The notes beneath the pieces were generated by a model that searched no databases, was not told the DNA's origin, and saw only the letters and a program-made list of their open reading frames with translations. A DNA stretch of 64,000 nt from Maea johnstoni (lineage: Eukaryota; Annelida; Polychaeta; Spionida; Magelonidae): assembly GCA_963942565.1 (NCBI GenBank), contig OZ012698.1, positions 35,649,842 to 35,713,841 on the forward strand, read 5' to 3'. This document shows positions 34,275 through 46,108 of the stretch, piece by piece (the first letter of the stretch is position 1; every line of letters begins with the position of its first letter). The position numbers and the translations under genes were made by a program.

Positions 34275-34415
34275 CCAGCACTCGTACGAGTGGTCTCCGG
34301 TAGCAGAAGAGGAGTCGACGCTCATCGTTAGGATACACCCACGAGTACTGCGTGAAACTTCGCCCTGGCCCGACACCAGCCAACGGGAAACCGCAGCAGA
34401 CTTCTTCTTAGGCAT
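34275..34415 (-). CDS. candidate coding exon, 47 codons, unknown protein
   Basis: The minus strand opens at ATG 34415 after an in-frame stop. It runs 47 codons to a donor GTAGGT (34269-34274), ending in phase 0. It begins with the basic stretch MPKKKSAAVSRWLVSGQG and later reads MSVDSSSATGDHSYECW, with GC-rich third positions toward the donor. The sequence before ATG (TGACTAAAACCACAG) also resembles a branch point and acceptor, so it may be internal. It lies near a CpG-richer stretch (35640-36100) that could hold a promoter. No family is recognised. Confidence 0.4.
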
Positions 34416-34419
34416 CTGT

Positions 34420-35210
34420 GGTTTTAGTCATCAACTTTGCATAAACATAAAACTCCAGTGAGTAACAGTTCCCTGCGGTCTCATTTGCATATTTCATCGT
34501 AATTTGCATATTTTTAGATTCCTGATTTTGAATACTTGAAGTTTTCACATACTTATATCCTGTGGGAAGCTCCAAACAGGCACTTCCTTTTTTTTTTGAA
34601 TATTCGGTACGCACATGAAAACACAAACACCAGTTACAATATTAAATCACTTTTGTGCACACCTCTGTTCTCACATGGTCACATTTTAAATCGGATCTTC
34701 AATATATCCATATTTCTCAATTAAATATATCAAGTCATTATACAGTTCCTGTATCTGCATAGTCAACTGGTCACATTTGTAACTTATCCATGGCAAAGAC
34801 ATTTCACTGATACACAACTCACAATTTAAAGTAATCACAGAATCTTCATGACTGTTTCCCTCTTTTACAAGAGCATGTGTAATCTGGGCAGGATGTTTTA
34901 TGTACAACACATCCAAAATGAATCAGATAGGTTCATCTCATATCCAAATCCTTTTGGTCACACTCATAACTTATCCATGACATTACATTTCAACGGTCCA
35001 CAACTCACAATTTTCAATGTAAAATCACAGAATTCCTCGATCATGACTGCCTCACTTTTAACAAAGTAGAGTGAATAATTTGTCCAAAGTAAATCACTCA
35101 GTCCAATTTTTTTTTTAGCTTTGTAGCCCCATCCATTGGAGAATCCCTGGGAGTGTTGAGTACATGATAAGACCAGAGAGTTGAGGGCGAATCAGGCGCC
35201 AGACCCCTCA
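34420..35210. other. unique AT-rich sequence with a local duplication
   Basis: TGGTCACATTTGTAACTTATCCATGGCAAAGACATTTCA-type sequence near 34768 recurs near 34955 (GGTCACACTCATAACTTATCC). No gene is supported. Confidence 0.45.
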
Positions 35211-35284
35211 CAGCGTGACATCATCCGGCCGACGTGGAAACTCACTCTCACACGCACACACACACCGTCACCATATCTCTCTGT

Positions 35285-35630
35285 GTCAAAGAGGAAGACG
35301 ATTAGCGGACAGATCTGAGGCGGTGGCTCGGGAAGTACAGAGTAACTCCCGAACAACTAGCAACTCCTCCTCATCAATTCACACAAGCACGCACACACAC
35401 AAAAAGGAAGACGATTATCCTGACAGATCTCGGCAAGCAGGAAGTGCAGTTACTCCCAAACAAGTACCGACTCCTCCCCCTCACTCACTCTCACACACAC
35501 ACACACACACATGCGGTCGCTGTATCTCTCTCTGGCAAAAAGGAAGACGATTATCCTGACAGATCTACGGCAAACGGAAAGTGCAGAGTAACTCCCAAAC
35601 ACTAGCAACTCCTCCTCTCTCCTCGCGATC
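35285..35630. repeat. ~125-bp tandem repeat, 3 copies, with (AC)n
   Basis: AGGAAGACGATTANCNGACA followed by GATCT...GGAAGTGCAGAGTAACTCCC and ACTCCTCCTC repeats near 35292, 35405 and 35541. Copies are separated by CACACACAC tracts. Confidence 0.85.
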
Positions 35631-35830
35631 AATTGCCCGCGATTCCGGGCGAGTTTTATAATCAGACCTGATGGAGGAATTCAATAAGCCGCGTTCATTC
35701 GTTGTGGCTGCTGCGGCTGCTGGCTGTGGATGATGATGCCGGGCGGGTCCCTGTCCAGAATCTGCCCGCACTGTGCCGCGCCTGCCTGCCTGCCTGCAAT
35801 CACCAGCCCACTACTACACCCATTCAACAG

Positions 35831-35947
35831 CGCATACTAATTACCACCGACAAGTCCTACGAGATGAGGGCCCTCCAGATCCATCCCATAATCGTATTCC
35901 ATATCTTCCCGTCTCCGCCCGACGCCCGCGGGGAGCTGCTGATTTGG
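35831..35947 (+). CDS. candidate exon, 39 codons, strand uncertain
   Basis: Between an acceptor-like ACCCATTCAACAG and a donor-like GTGATT lies a 117-bp phase-0 frame reading RILITTDKSYEMRALQIHPI, then IVFHIFPSPPDARGELLIW. About 28 of 39 third positions are G or C, well above the surroundings, and there is a hydrophobic I-H-P-I-I-V-F core. If unspliced, the frame stops at 35960. The minus strand is also open here (reading ...MEYDYGMDLEGPHLVGLVG) with splice-like borders, so the strand is not certain. The protein is not recognised. Confidence 0.35.
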
Positions 35948-35959
35948 GTGATTAGATTA

Positions 35960-37190
35960 TGATTGTTTGTGTGATAATGTTTGTTTATTGCGTTGGATCG
36001 CCAGCGAGGTATTGGTTTGACCTCCTGACGCCCTTATTTGGTGTGGAAGTTGATTTGTCTGCTGTGTCGCTCCGTAACCGGCTGTGCTGTGCTGCCACTC
36101 TCTACTATCTCTCACAGCGCCTGCTCTAAGCTGATTTCAATAAAATATCACCCTGTTCAACTCATCATTCCACACAGGCAGTTAGTATACACATATATTT
36201 ACATAGTGCATCCTGGTAAACCTAGTGTTTGTTCAGCAATAAAAAGGCAGAACTTTCTAAATGCATAATTTTACCACAGAGAGGCACCTGTCAATCTCAA
36301 AACAAAAGCTCCATTGTTAAATCTAACCTTTGTATAAGGTCTTCATTTATTGAAGTTTCTGACTTAACCCTAAATTGCCATTCTAAGAGTTTTCAATATT
36401 TTTGAAAATCATTCCTATCAGCATTTTGTCTTGTCTTTATCATCCATTATGATTTATGTATGTTTTTTAATTCAAGTATGAAAATAAATATTGATGATTA
36501 CGAAAAGTTTGAATATTAACATATATATCAAAATCCCTTCCATATGAATATGAAATGAATGAACAGAATGTTATGCTTAGAGGTTTATATAATTTCAATT
36601 ATAATGATTCCATATGGTGCTAGTATTAATATATATCTACAATTATTTATAAAAACTCAATTGACTGCTTGTCCAGGGTGCTTTTAGTTCACATGTGGCA
36701 CATAGGGCTTAACAAATGCTCCGGGCTAATATCAAAGAGTGATTTAAACCACGGAAATCAACACAGAACATATCCTCCACGCTGAAGTTTACAGAATCCA
36801 GTGGGATGTTAAACATATGTATAGATATCTAACTTCCTCAGAGAAATATATCCCTGATGATGAAAGCATATCCTTCATGCTTGAGCACTTGATGGTGTTA
36901 AATCTTGAAGAATCCATACACATATATGAATAATATATCAATTTTTATCCTTGATGCTTGAGTTCTGCTTTCAGTTGCCTAATATGCTGTTAAATCTGCA
37001 GGAATCCATAGAGTGCCTATCTAGATAATAATTTTTTTTTTTCCACAGGTTGGCCATTGGGACTGTAGTAATCCAGACAAAAGCTCAACTAGATATTGAA
37101 GTTATTATTCCTCAGTATGTACTGTGCAAACAAAATGCTTCTCCCAAGAAAATCCTTCTGCAGAGATAATCCTAATGTAGAGGTTTAAAC
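35960..37190. other. unique AT-rich sequence
   Basis: No gene is supported. Around 36790-37020 similar phrases (TCCTTGATGCTTGAG, TGTTAAATCTNNAGGAATCCATA) recur, a decayed duplication. Confidence 0.4.
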
Positions 37191-37194
37191 GTCC

Positions 37195-37850
37195 CCAGAT
37201 AAATCTGTACGCTTCCAAAAATAGCACTCTCAAGAAAAAACGTCACACTATATCACATCTGTAGCTCCGATAGACCGTAGCAGTGATTCAATGAAGCAGA
37301 AAAAAGCTATGTGGTGAGAAGTATGTGGTAGTTTTAGTGAAGTCTACTCTGGCAAATAACACTCTGCACACTTCCAAAAATAGCAACTTCACAAAAAACA
37401 CATCACGCTATATCACATCTGTACCTCCGATAGACCGCAGCAGTGATTCAATGAAGCGGAAGAAAGCTATGTGGTGAGAAGTATGTGGTAGTTTGAGTGA
37501 GGTCTACTCCGGCAAATAATACTCTGCACACTTCCAAAAATAGCAATTTCACAAAAAACACATCACGTAAGACCCCATCTGCACCTCCGATGGACCGTAG
37601 CAGTGATTCAATGGAGCTGCAAAAAAGCAGTTCGGTGAGAAGTGTGTTGTTTTTTTCTGACTATGTTGTACAATTCAGATAGTGTGCAGATGTACTTCCA
37701 AAAATAGCACCACAAAAAAAACATGACTTTACATCCCTTGGAGCGTAGCAGTTATCCAATGGAGTGGAAAAAGCGTTGCAGTGAATGTCTGGTGCTTGTC
37801 GTTTGAGTGAGGTCTGCTCCGGTCCTCTGGTGGTGCCCTGTAGTTTACCA
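37195..37850. repeat. ~160-bp tandem repeat, 4 copies
   Basis: Units begin CACTTCCAAAAATAGCA near 37210, 37370, 37530 and 37692. They share ACCTCCGATAGACCGNAGCA, GTGATTCAATGAAGCNG and GTGGTGAGAAGTATGTGGTA. A family A copy follows the last unit. Confidence 0.88.
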
Positions 37851-37853
37851 GGC

Positions 37854-38066
37854 TTAACCCTTCCAATGCTGAGGCTACTTTCGTCCAAAGCACAAAGATG
37901 CAAAGATTTTCGAAGATCATCTAAACCCTGCCATGTTGGTACTCATTGGAAAGCCCTCGCTGAGTACTCTCAGATGAGTACCCATATGCCATGGTTTCAG
38001 TCATATTTCAGGTTTCTTGCATCATTTTGTGTTAACCAAATAAGCCACCAGCAGCATAAGGGTTAA
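37854..38066 (+). mobile_element. MITE family A copy, full length
   Basis: Starts TTAACCCTTCCAATGCTGAG and ends CAGCAGCATAAGGGTTAA, 213 bp with both TTAA. Near consensus throughout. Confidence 0.95.
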
Positions 38067-38357
38067 GACAGCAGCGGGATGTTACCAGTGTTAGCACCAG
38101 GCTCTAATAGTGTGTGGTCTCACATGGTCTCACTTCACAGCCTCTAGAAGCCGCATCTCCATAAAACTCCCCTCTGTATTCTCTATTCCCTGCTGGTCCT
38201 GTTCCCACTGCCTCTACTGCTGCTGCTGCTGCTTCTGCCAGGCCAGCGCTCAGACCAATCCCTGCCTCCCTCCCTCCCTGCCTGCCTGCCTGCTTGGCCA
38301 GACTACCTCACAGAGCCTGCTGCTACTGCCCCACTGTCAGCACCACTCCAATATCTC

Positions 38358-38477
38358 TCTTGTTCACTCTCTCTCACTCTCTATCTCTCTCTCTCTCACT
38401 TTCTCTCTCTCTCTCACTTTCTCACTCTCTATCTCTCTCTCTCTCACTTTCTCTCTCTCTCACTTTCTCTCTCTCTC

Positions 38478-38516
<39 letters not shown>

Positions 38517-38664
38517 AACTCTCTTTTTCTTACACCATTCACACACTCTCCCTCTCTCATCTCTCACTTTCTTTCTCTCTCTCCCTCCTCTCTGTCTGTC
38601 TGTCTGTCTGTCTCTGTCTGTCTGTCTCTCTCTCTGTCTCTCTCTCTCTGTCTCTCTCTCTCTG

Positions 38665-38746
<82 letters not shown>

Positions 38747-38750
38747 CCTG
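38358..38750. repeat. (CT)n/(CTGT)n pyrimidine tract
   Basis: About 390 bp of CTCT with CACTTT and CTGTCTGT variants. A 248-codon Ser/Leu frame across it is an artefact. Confidence 0.97.
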
Positions 38751-38789
38751 TCTCCTTCTTTACCTCTCTCTACCACCACAGGTAATAGA

Positions 38790-39600
38790 ATATTCACAAA
38801 TAAGCACTGTAATTTCAGGAGAACAGTTTACTCCTGTCCGCGTATGCTGGATGTAGACTGACTGTTCTGTTGCTGTGAGTCAGTAGTTGCTAGAAGTTTT
38901 GGATGATGTGCCGCCGGAGGATGATCAGATTGAGTAGGTTGCCTGCCATCGATGCCATCATTCAAAGCGTATCAAAGGCTTGTCATGCTTGGCCACTCTC
39001 TCCTCTGCTCAACGAGAATCCTCATCCTAGTCTCGTCCGTCGAACAATAATGCTTATAATGATGAGGAGGAAGACCAGGACATTTAACTCCTCCGTCGAA
39101 TAATAATAATGATGATGATGCGGAAGACCAGAACAACTGCGTTCGCAACATTAAGCTATGTCAACCGCCCCGAATGCACAGTTGTACATACAATCTGTTA
39201 TCGGAAACACAATGGTACGATAGATCACAACGCTGCTGATCCCACAAATGCTACGTCAGTGTTTGGTATAAAAATTGCAGCGGGGCGTCTCTCCCGGGTC
39301 CGACTAATATCCATAACAACTCTCTAACGCTCACCAGACTCCGGCGGAGTAGGATCTGTGGGACTTTAATTGTAGTCATATATTTTCAGTTTGATATTGT
39401 TTATTGTGGCGGGCGCCATCAGTCATCATATTCCTTGGTGGAGTTCTGGCCTTTTGCTCGCGGCAATATCAACTGCCGTTTATTGTTTTTATCTTTATAA
39501 ATTTCCCAAGTGGACTTGATAGGATGGTGTGATCTTTTTAAAGACTAGCAATCAAGGTCATTTGAAGGTCAAATGTCAAATAGAAATCAGGCCATTGGAG
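38790..39600. other. unique sequence, no supported gene
   Basis: Short GAT tracts near 39055-39120. GGCGGGCGCCATCA near 39408 is locally GC-rich. Open frames here lack domains and splice support. Confidence 0.4.
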
Positions 39601-39610
39601 GTTATTGAGA

Positions 39611-39615
39611 ATATA

Positions 39616-39701
<86 letters not shown>
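39611..39701. repeat. (TA)n microsatellite
   Basis: Pure TA from about 39622, abutting a truncated family B copy. Confidence 0.97.
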
Positions 39702-39702
<1 letters not shown>

Positions 39703-39873
39703 CTCCATAACTTCGGAATTAAGAAAGATTTTTAAACATATTCAAAGGAGAGTTGTTGGTAATACTCTGGATTACAATTCACCCACAAATATTTTCCCAA
39801 CTTTACTTTTGCCTAAAGGATTTCACTAAAATTGTCAGGTCCATTTTTGTAGCTGTGAGCATTAATGGGTTAA
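39702..39873 (-). mobile_element. MITE family B copy truncated by (TA)n
   Basis: Retains CAAAGGAGAGTTGTTGG, CCACAAATATTTTCCC and the end GTGAGCATTAATGGGTTAA. The left ~50 bp are replaced by the TA run. Confidence 0.8.
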
Positions 39874-40757
39874 TATACTATCTGAGTTGCCCTTGAAAAG
39901 TCTGTAATGCGCTAGAAATAAGGAATAAATCATAAATTAACAATTTGAAGGCTATGGCTGCTGGTTCAGACCACCATTTTTGAGGCACTTAAGCCAGAAA
40001 TGGGTTGTTCCCTACCAAGGCAAAATATAAAAGTATGCTGAAAAATGTGTTTATATTTATATTATCCCAGAAATTTTTTTTTGAGCAATATCCAAACCAC
40101 ATGTATGTACAGAAAGTAGGTCGACTGCACTCGATGAAAACCCTGGATGTACATCAAAAATCTCATCAACTATGAATAAAATGTCCATTTGCGGTAGCTG
40201 TTTTTTCCACGTACCACCCGGTGTGGTCGCAATATCGGCGCCATACATACATACATAGCTCACAGCATGTACTGTAACAGGTGCCGGCTGCCTGGCTGGC
40301 TCAGAGGTAGCCTGCCTCCCAGGCCATATCTAAATGTTATCCCTTGTGGATAGATGGCACTGCGGTATGCTAGGAGGGTAGTTGGAAATATTTACTACCA
40401 TGACAACTCCCTCGTGTTGGAATTGTGTGAACTAAATGGCTAACTGTAGGCCACAGTGTAGTATAGGTGCAGGCAAACATTTATGAATGAAGTAAAAACA
40501 CAGTAAAGCCTTGTAGCTAGGCTAGCTCAGAGGGGGCATGGTGCGGGCTGACACCACAGACACTCTCTCTGTCTACCAATACATAGTATTAGATAGGGAC
40601 AACACTGGTGTACGTACTAGCTGAATAATTCATAGCTGTCACAGTCACGCCAGGACTACTACACCACCATCCTCCTCTACTCCCCATAGGAAATCCTGGT
40701 CACAATATTCAGGCAAAGTATACCCCTACTACACCCAACAGGAAAACACATATTGCC
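39874..40757. other. unique sequence
   Basis: No gene is supported. A minus-strand ATG at about 40242 opens MAPILRPHRV and meets a GTACGT donor-like site, but this is too short to call. Confidence 0.4.
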
Positions 40758-40979
40758 TTAACCCTTCCATTTATTATGCTGAGGCTATACATTCATCCAA
40801 AGCACAAAGACGTGAAGATTTTTTAAATCATCTGAACCCTGTCATGTTGGTATTCATTGAATAGCTCTCATTAAATACTGTCATATTAGTACCCATATTG
40901 TGCCAGGAGCTCAATCATTTTCCAGGCGTTTGCATCATTTTGTATTGACCAAATTAGCCTCCAGCGTCATAAGGGTTAA
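40758..40979 (+). mobile_element. MITE family A copy
   Basis: Starts TTAACCCTTCCATTTATTAT with a small insertion before GCTGAGGCTA, and ends CCAGCGTCATAAGGGTTAA. Both TTAA are intact. Confidence 0.9.
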
Positions 40980-41134
40980 GGCAAAGTCAGCACATTGCTG
41001 GCCCAAACAAGAAAATATGCCCTTAAAAAATCACCCGAGACTACCTTGGAAATCATGGGATTTTCCTTGGAAAATCCTGGAAATTGCCTAGAACTTCTGG
41101 CTTCATAAGGTAAGGGTAGGGAGGGCACCCATTA

Positions 41135-41312
41135 AAGATACTCTAAAACCAACTCCAGGGACCATCCGTTGAAAGAACTTAGTGGGTCTAGAACACTAAA
41201 AACAACTCTCCTTCAAACATCATGTAAAATAATTCTTAATTCCAAGGTTATTACCAAAAGTACCGTAGACCCAGAAGATAATATCTTGTTGAACTCATAC
41301 CATGAATGGCTT
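41135..41312 (+). mobile_element. MITE family B 3' portion
   Basis: CAACTCTCCTTCAAACATCA, then AAAGTACCGTAGACCCAGAA and CATACCATGAATGGCTT. The left arm is lost and the right TTAA mutated. Confidence 0.65.
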
Positions 41313-41984
41313 CAAAGTATACTGCACCCAGACATCCATTCAGATGGAGAACTTTGGCAAAAAGGTCAAAAGAACATGTAAACATCAAAATTCCATATCA
41401 TAACTTTTCACATTTACAATTATTCCAGTTACCAGCTTTCTGCAACTAAAATAGCAATAAATTTGAAAATCCACACATAACATTGGTGAAGTCTCTGATG
41501 TTCCCAGAATATTCTCTTAATTAAATAATCCTTCAATTATAGTGCAGCACACTTCTAAAGAGTGATGTTTCTGAGGTTCTCAAACTATCCTCTTAATCAA
41601 ATAATCCTTCAATGCAGCACATTCTCAGAGTATCCTCTTAATCAGATAATCCTTCACACTTTTAAAGAGCAGTAGCATATCCAGGGAAGTGAAACGGTTC
41701 CATAGGTGTGTTTTATTTCTCCTGCGAGATCCTGTATATAAATCCTTGCTCCTAATGACCTGATAACCCAAGAGTTCTGTGAAGCAAAAGCAAATATTCT
41801 TCAAATGCACGCTCCTTCAAAGGCAACAAGAGGTTTATGCCGGTTCATCAACAAAGATATTTTATCAAGCCCGCCAAGTAATGTATTCTCCCTGAGCGGC
41901 AGCCTCCACAATATAATTACTGCTCCCCTGACAATAACACGCTATTCCCATAAGCAGCGGACGCTTCGCCTTTGATCAGGCAGC
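41313..41984. other. unique sequence with short 40-60-bp repeats
   Basis: TCCTCTTAATNAAATAATCCTTCA occurs near 41513, 41590 and 41632. No gene is supported. Confidence 0.45.
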
Positions 41985-42860
41985 CGTGCTCGCTCGTAAT
42001 CCCTTCCGCACAACGTCCAATCAAAGCCATACATTTCAAAATCACTCGCAAAAAAAAAATATGGAAGCCGTACTCGAGAACACTTCCCTCGCCCTGGGAT
42101 GTAGGTCTCCCTTGAAAGGTTGCACCAACGACTCACACTGCACTGCGATCTGAACCTTCTGTCCCTTAATAAATATCACACGCAACTTCCAATCAAAGCC
42201 ATAGATTTCAAAATCACTCGCACAAAAAAAAAATTATGGAACGTGTACTCGAGAACACTTCCCCCGCCCTGGGCTGTAGGCCTCCCTTAGAATTAGGTTG
42301 CACCAACGACTCCCATTGCACTGCGATCTGAACCTTCTGTCCCTTATTAAATATCACACATAACTTCCAACCAAAGCCATAGATTTCAAAATCACTCGCA
42401 CAAAAAAAATCATGGAACCTGTACTCTAGGAGAACACTTCCCCCGCCCTGGGCTGCAGGCCTCCCTTAGAAAGGTTGCACCAACGATTCACACTGCACTG
42501 CGATCTGAACCTTCTGTCCCTAAATAAATATCACACATAAATTCCAATCAAAGCCATAGATTTCAAAATCACTCGCATAAAAAATTCATGGAAGTCATAC
42601 TCGAGAATACTTCCCCTGCCCAGTGAGCTGTAGGCCTCCATGAGAAAGGTTGCAACGACGACTCACACTGCACTGCGATCTGAACCTTGTGTCCCTTAAT
42701 AAATATCACACATAACTTCCAACCAAAGCCATAGATATCAAAATCGCTTGCACAAAAAAATTATGGAACCTGTACTAAAAATGCTTCCATGCCCTGGGCT
42801 GAAGGCCTCCCTTAGAAAGGTTGCACCAACGACTCCCATTGCACGGCGATCTGAACCTCA
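41985..42860. repeat. ~177-bp tandem repeat, 5 copies
   Basis: Units contain AATCAAAGCCATAGATTTCA, AAATCACTCGCACAAAAAAA, CTCGAGAACACTTCCCCCGC and ACTGCACTGCGATCTGAACC, repeating near 42021, 42193, 42370, 42548 and 42723. Confidence 0.92.
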
Positions 42861-43273
42861 CCCTTTTTCTAATTGGCCAATTGGAACTCTTCAGCTTTCT
42901 TGGGTAACCGACTGTGAAATGGATCCTGTGAATTATTTCAGTTCGCTCGAAATGGAATTTCCATATCCCATCTCTTCCAGTTGTCCTTGCAGCTACTACG
43001 TTGATTCTCTCGCTGTCCTGGCTAGCTGGGTTACACTTCGCATTCGTTACGTTACCCTGCGATCAATTTTGAATATCCGTGGTAATTTGTTTGTTCTGTT
43101 CTTGCCTCGCTCCGGGCCCGACCGCCACGAGTATTGACCAATCGCATGCTCTCGTCTTGTCCAAATAAATCTGGGAAGGGATCAGTAACGCACCAACCTT
43201 TCAAGGGTTGACCATGCAAGAACGCAGAGAAACGCGAGTGGTTATAGCATGCTAGCTTCTAGGTTTTTTTTTC
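42861..43273. other. unique sequence after the array
   Basis: A 129-codon frame at 42748-43137 begins inside the array and has no domain. I do not regard it as a gene. Confidence 0.4.
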
Positions 43274-43487
43274 TTAACCCTTCCAATGCTGAGGCTACTT
43301 TCGTCCAAAGCATAAGGATGCAAAGTTTTTTGAAAAACATTTAAACACTGTCATGTTGGTATTCATTGGATAGCTCCGGCTGAGTGCTCTCAGATGAGTA
43401 CCCATGTGCCAGGGTTTCGGTGATTATTTTTAAATTTTTGCACCATTTTGTATTAGTCAAATTAGCCACCAGCAGCATAAGGATTGA
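43274..43487 (+). mobile_element. MITE family A copy
   Basis: Starts TTAACCCTTCCAATGCTGAG and ends CAGCAGCATAAGGATTGA. The right TTAA has become TTGA and is continued by family B-like sequence. Confidence 0.92.
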
Positions 43488-43740
43488 CCTATTCATGCTT
43501 GTAGCAATACCAAAAAGGCCTGGAAATTGGAATTTTTTATCATCTTTACTGTTCCTGCCATATTTAGGCTAAATCCTTACAAGCCAGTTGTAAACATTAT
43601 GCATTAAAAACTGTAATCTGTACTGTTAATACATTTGGTAATAACTTAAAAGTATGAATGATTTTGCACAATATTTGAAGGAAAGTTCTTGGCAATTCTG
43701 ATGAACATTACTCCTTTTCTATTTAAAATCATTTCAGATC
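43484..43740. mobile_element. rearranged MITE B fragments
   Basis: TTGACCTATTCATGCTTGTA and AAAAAGGCCTGGAAATT form a forward left end. After unrelated bases, AAGTATGAATGATTTTGC and ATATTTGAAGGAAAG form a reverse interior. Confidence 0.55.
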
Positions 43741-44261
43741 ATTAACCATACAACACGATACTCAACTTTTTCAATAGGTACTTTGTTCATTCAATATTCG
43801 GTACTTGGTATTGTATCGACTATACTTTTCAATCTTTGTCCACAAACATCCAAAACATCACCTTGATATTCAAGATATTCCTAACCCTACCAATGACCTC
43901 CAGCCTCTAAAGGTCAACATACAAACCTATTACAGTGTGGTCACTGTGAACCAGATTGATTGGGATAAGATTTGATAAAATGTGTCACTATAGGAGAAAT
44001 ATAATGAGGAATGGCATAAGTTTCATTGGAATCTGCCATATTAGCATTTACAATGCGTTACCTGTCAGCATGCGTTCCACATGCACCATTTCACCAATCC
44101 CACGACTGCCACAAAAATCACATCCACGCATTCTCTCGCGCTAATCAGACAAAAAAGTAATAAAACGTGCTGTTTTGATCATCATAACTATAATTACATC
44201 AACATTATAGACATACCATCGAACCTTCCTGACATCTTTCGGATAATCACTCCTCCTCCTC
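43741..44261. other. unique AT-rich sequence
   Basis: No gene or repeat is supported. Confidence 0.4.
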
Positions 44262-44384
44262 CTCCTAATCATCCTCATCATCATCATTATCACAATGATC
44301 CATATAATCAGCATAACTTTTGACATCATTGGAATTACGACCATCATTATCATCATCATCATCATCATCATCAACATCATCACC

Positions 44385-44428
<44 letters not shown>

Positions 44429-44578
44429 TGACATCATCAACGGACATCATCATCACCATCATCATCATCATTATCATCATCACCTTCATCATCATCATCT
44501 TCATCTTCATCATCATCATCATCATCATCATCATTACCATCAACATCATCATCATCATTTCTCCCTTCATCATCATCA
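44262..44578. repeat. (CAT)n microsatellite
   Basis: Interrupted ATC/CAT runs over about 300 bp. His-, Ile- and Met-rich frames are artefacts. Confidence 0.97.
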
Positions 44579-44676
44579 CAATTCCTTGTAGTATTTTTTT
44601 CACATAGCCATCATGCCCAGATGTGCCAGAACAGATAACATGTCTCGGAGATTAACCAATTAATACCTAAAAGATC

Positions 44677-44884
44677 CCAAACCCTTCCAATGCTAAGGCT
44701 ACTTTCATCCAAAAGACAAGGAAGCAAAGATTTTTGAAAACCACCAAGTTGGTATTCATTGGCAAACTCTCACTTAGTACTCTCAGATGTGTACCCTTAT
44801 GCCAGGGTTGCAGTCATTTTCAAAGCTTTTTTGCATCATTTTGTATTTTGCCAGATTAGCCACCAGCAGCAGCATAACAATTAA
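44677..44884 (+). mobile_element. MITE family A copy
   Basis: Starts TCCCAAACCCTTCCAATGCT (left TTAA lost) and ends CAGCAGCATAACAATTAA, whose TTAA (44881-44884) also begins the next element. Confidence 0.9.
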
Positions 44885-45362
44885 CCCATTAGTACTCAGA
44901 GCGGCCAAAACAGCCTGATAATTTTGGTGAAATCTTTTATCTAGAAGCATATTTAGGAAAATATTTGAAGTGGAAATGTTCATCTGAACATTTCCAACAA
45001 GTCTCCTTCAAATATTTTCTAAAAGCATTCTTAATTTCTAAATTATTGTCAAAAGTATCAAAGAAACAGACGACAATTTTTCAAGAGTAACTCATAAGAA
45101 ATGTCAATCAGAACATTACCTACAACTCTCCTTCAAATAGTTTGTAAAATCATTCTCATTTTAAAAGTTATTGTCAAAAGTATAAAAGATCCAGACGACA
45201 ATTTTTCAAGAATAACTCATAAGAAATGTCAATCAGAACATTACCTACAACTCTCCTTCAAATAGTTTGTAAAATCATTCTCATTTTAAAAGTTATTGTC
45301 AAAAGTATCATAGATCCAGACGACAATTTCTGAAGGAACTCTTTAGGCATTAAATAGGTTAA
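44881..45362 (+). mobile_element. MITE family B copy with tripled right half
   Basis: Starts TTAACCCATTAGTACTCAGA and ends TTTAGGCATTAAATAGGTTAA. The segment from CAGAACATTACC through CTCCTTCAAAT to GACGACAATTTTTCAAG is present three times. The last two copies, starting CTCATAAGAA at 45091 and 45216, are 125 bp apart and nearly identical. Confidence 0.9.
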
Positions 45363-45882
45363 GCATACAGACATCAAAGTGTCTTTGTTGGCGTGTGATG
45401 TGGAACCCGTCACGCATTGGACTTCTGTATGTCTCTTCCCCTCCCGCCTCCAGCCTTCAGATGCGTTGTCCCTGGCAACCTCCTCCCAGCTTCATCACGC
45501 TAACACTGCTTTCTAGAAATCCAGGCCTCTGAATCCAAGATTTCTAGGAAATCACCATTGATGACCTTGACCTTATGACGACCTTGAGGAGGTTTTTACC
45601 CCTGAATGCCATTCCCCGATCAGCCTCATTTTGGAATGAGTGAAATCAAGGTAATCCACCTTTTCTACCATTTAACAGTAGAAAGTGGTCATAACCTGTC
45701 ATAAACCATTGACTCCTGAATCACTGGCAACTTTCTCACATACTTCAAGCTGGATTCAACCCCAAGATCTTGTTATAATGGTGAGAAATCAAGAGAAGTG
45801 TGTGCATTTATGGCTCTACCATGGAGTCAGCCCCTCCCTTACACATAAGAGTAGAGCCCTGAGCCAAGTATCATGAAATATC
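45363..45882. other. unique sequence with a dispersed repeat
   Basis: AATCACTGGCAACTTTCTCACATAC near 45719 resembles sequence at 19180-19290 and 63668-63990, a low-copy dispersed repeat. No gene is supported. Confidence 0.45.
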
Positions 45883-46072
45883 TTAACCCTTCCACTTTTG
45901 TCCAAAGCACAATGACACAAAGATTTTTTGAAAACCATCTAAACTCTGTCATATTGGTATTCATTGGATAGCTCTCGCTGAGTACTCTCAGTTGAGTATA
46001 CCCATGTGCCAGGGTTTCAGTAATTTTTCATGTTTTTTGCACCATTCTGTATTGGCCAAATTAGCCCCCAGC
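45883..46072 (+). mobile_element. MITE family A copy, right end missing
   Basis: Starts TTAACCCTTCCACTTTTGTC (a ~15-bp deletion near the left end) and stops after AAATTAGCCCCCAGCA. Confidence 0.88.
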
Positions 46073-46108
46073 AAGGCCTTGTGTTGCCCTTCTATGCCTT
46101 GTTTTCAG

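Noticed and set aside
38110-38856. 248-residue Ser/Leu-rich open frame
   Set aside because: Mostly translated CT repeat; unique ends show no domain or signal.
40200-40245. Minus-strand MAPILRPHRV with GTACGT
   Set aside because: Ten codons are too few to call an exon without transcript evidence.
42748-43137. 129-codon open frame
   Set aside because: Starts inside the 177-bp tandem array and has no domain.
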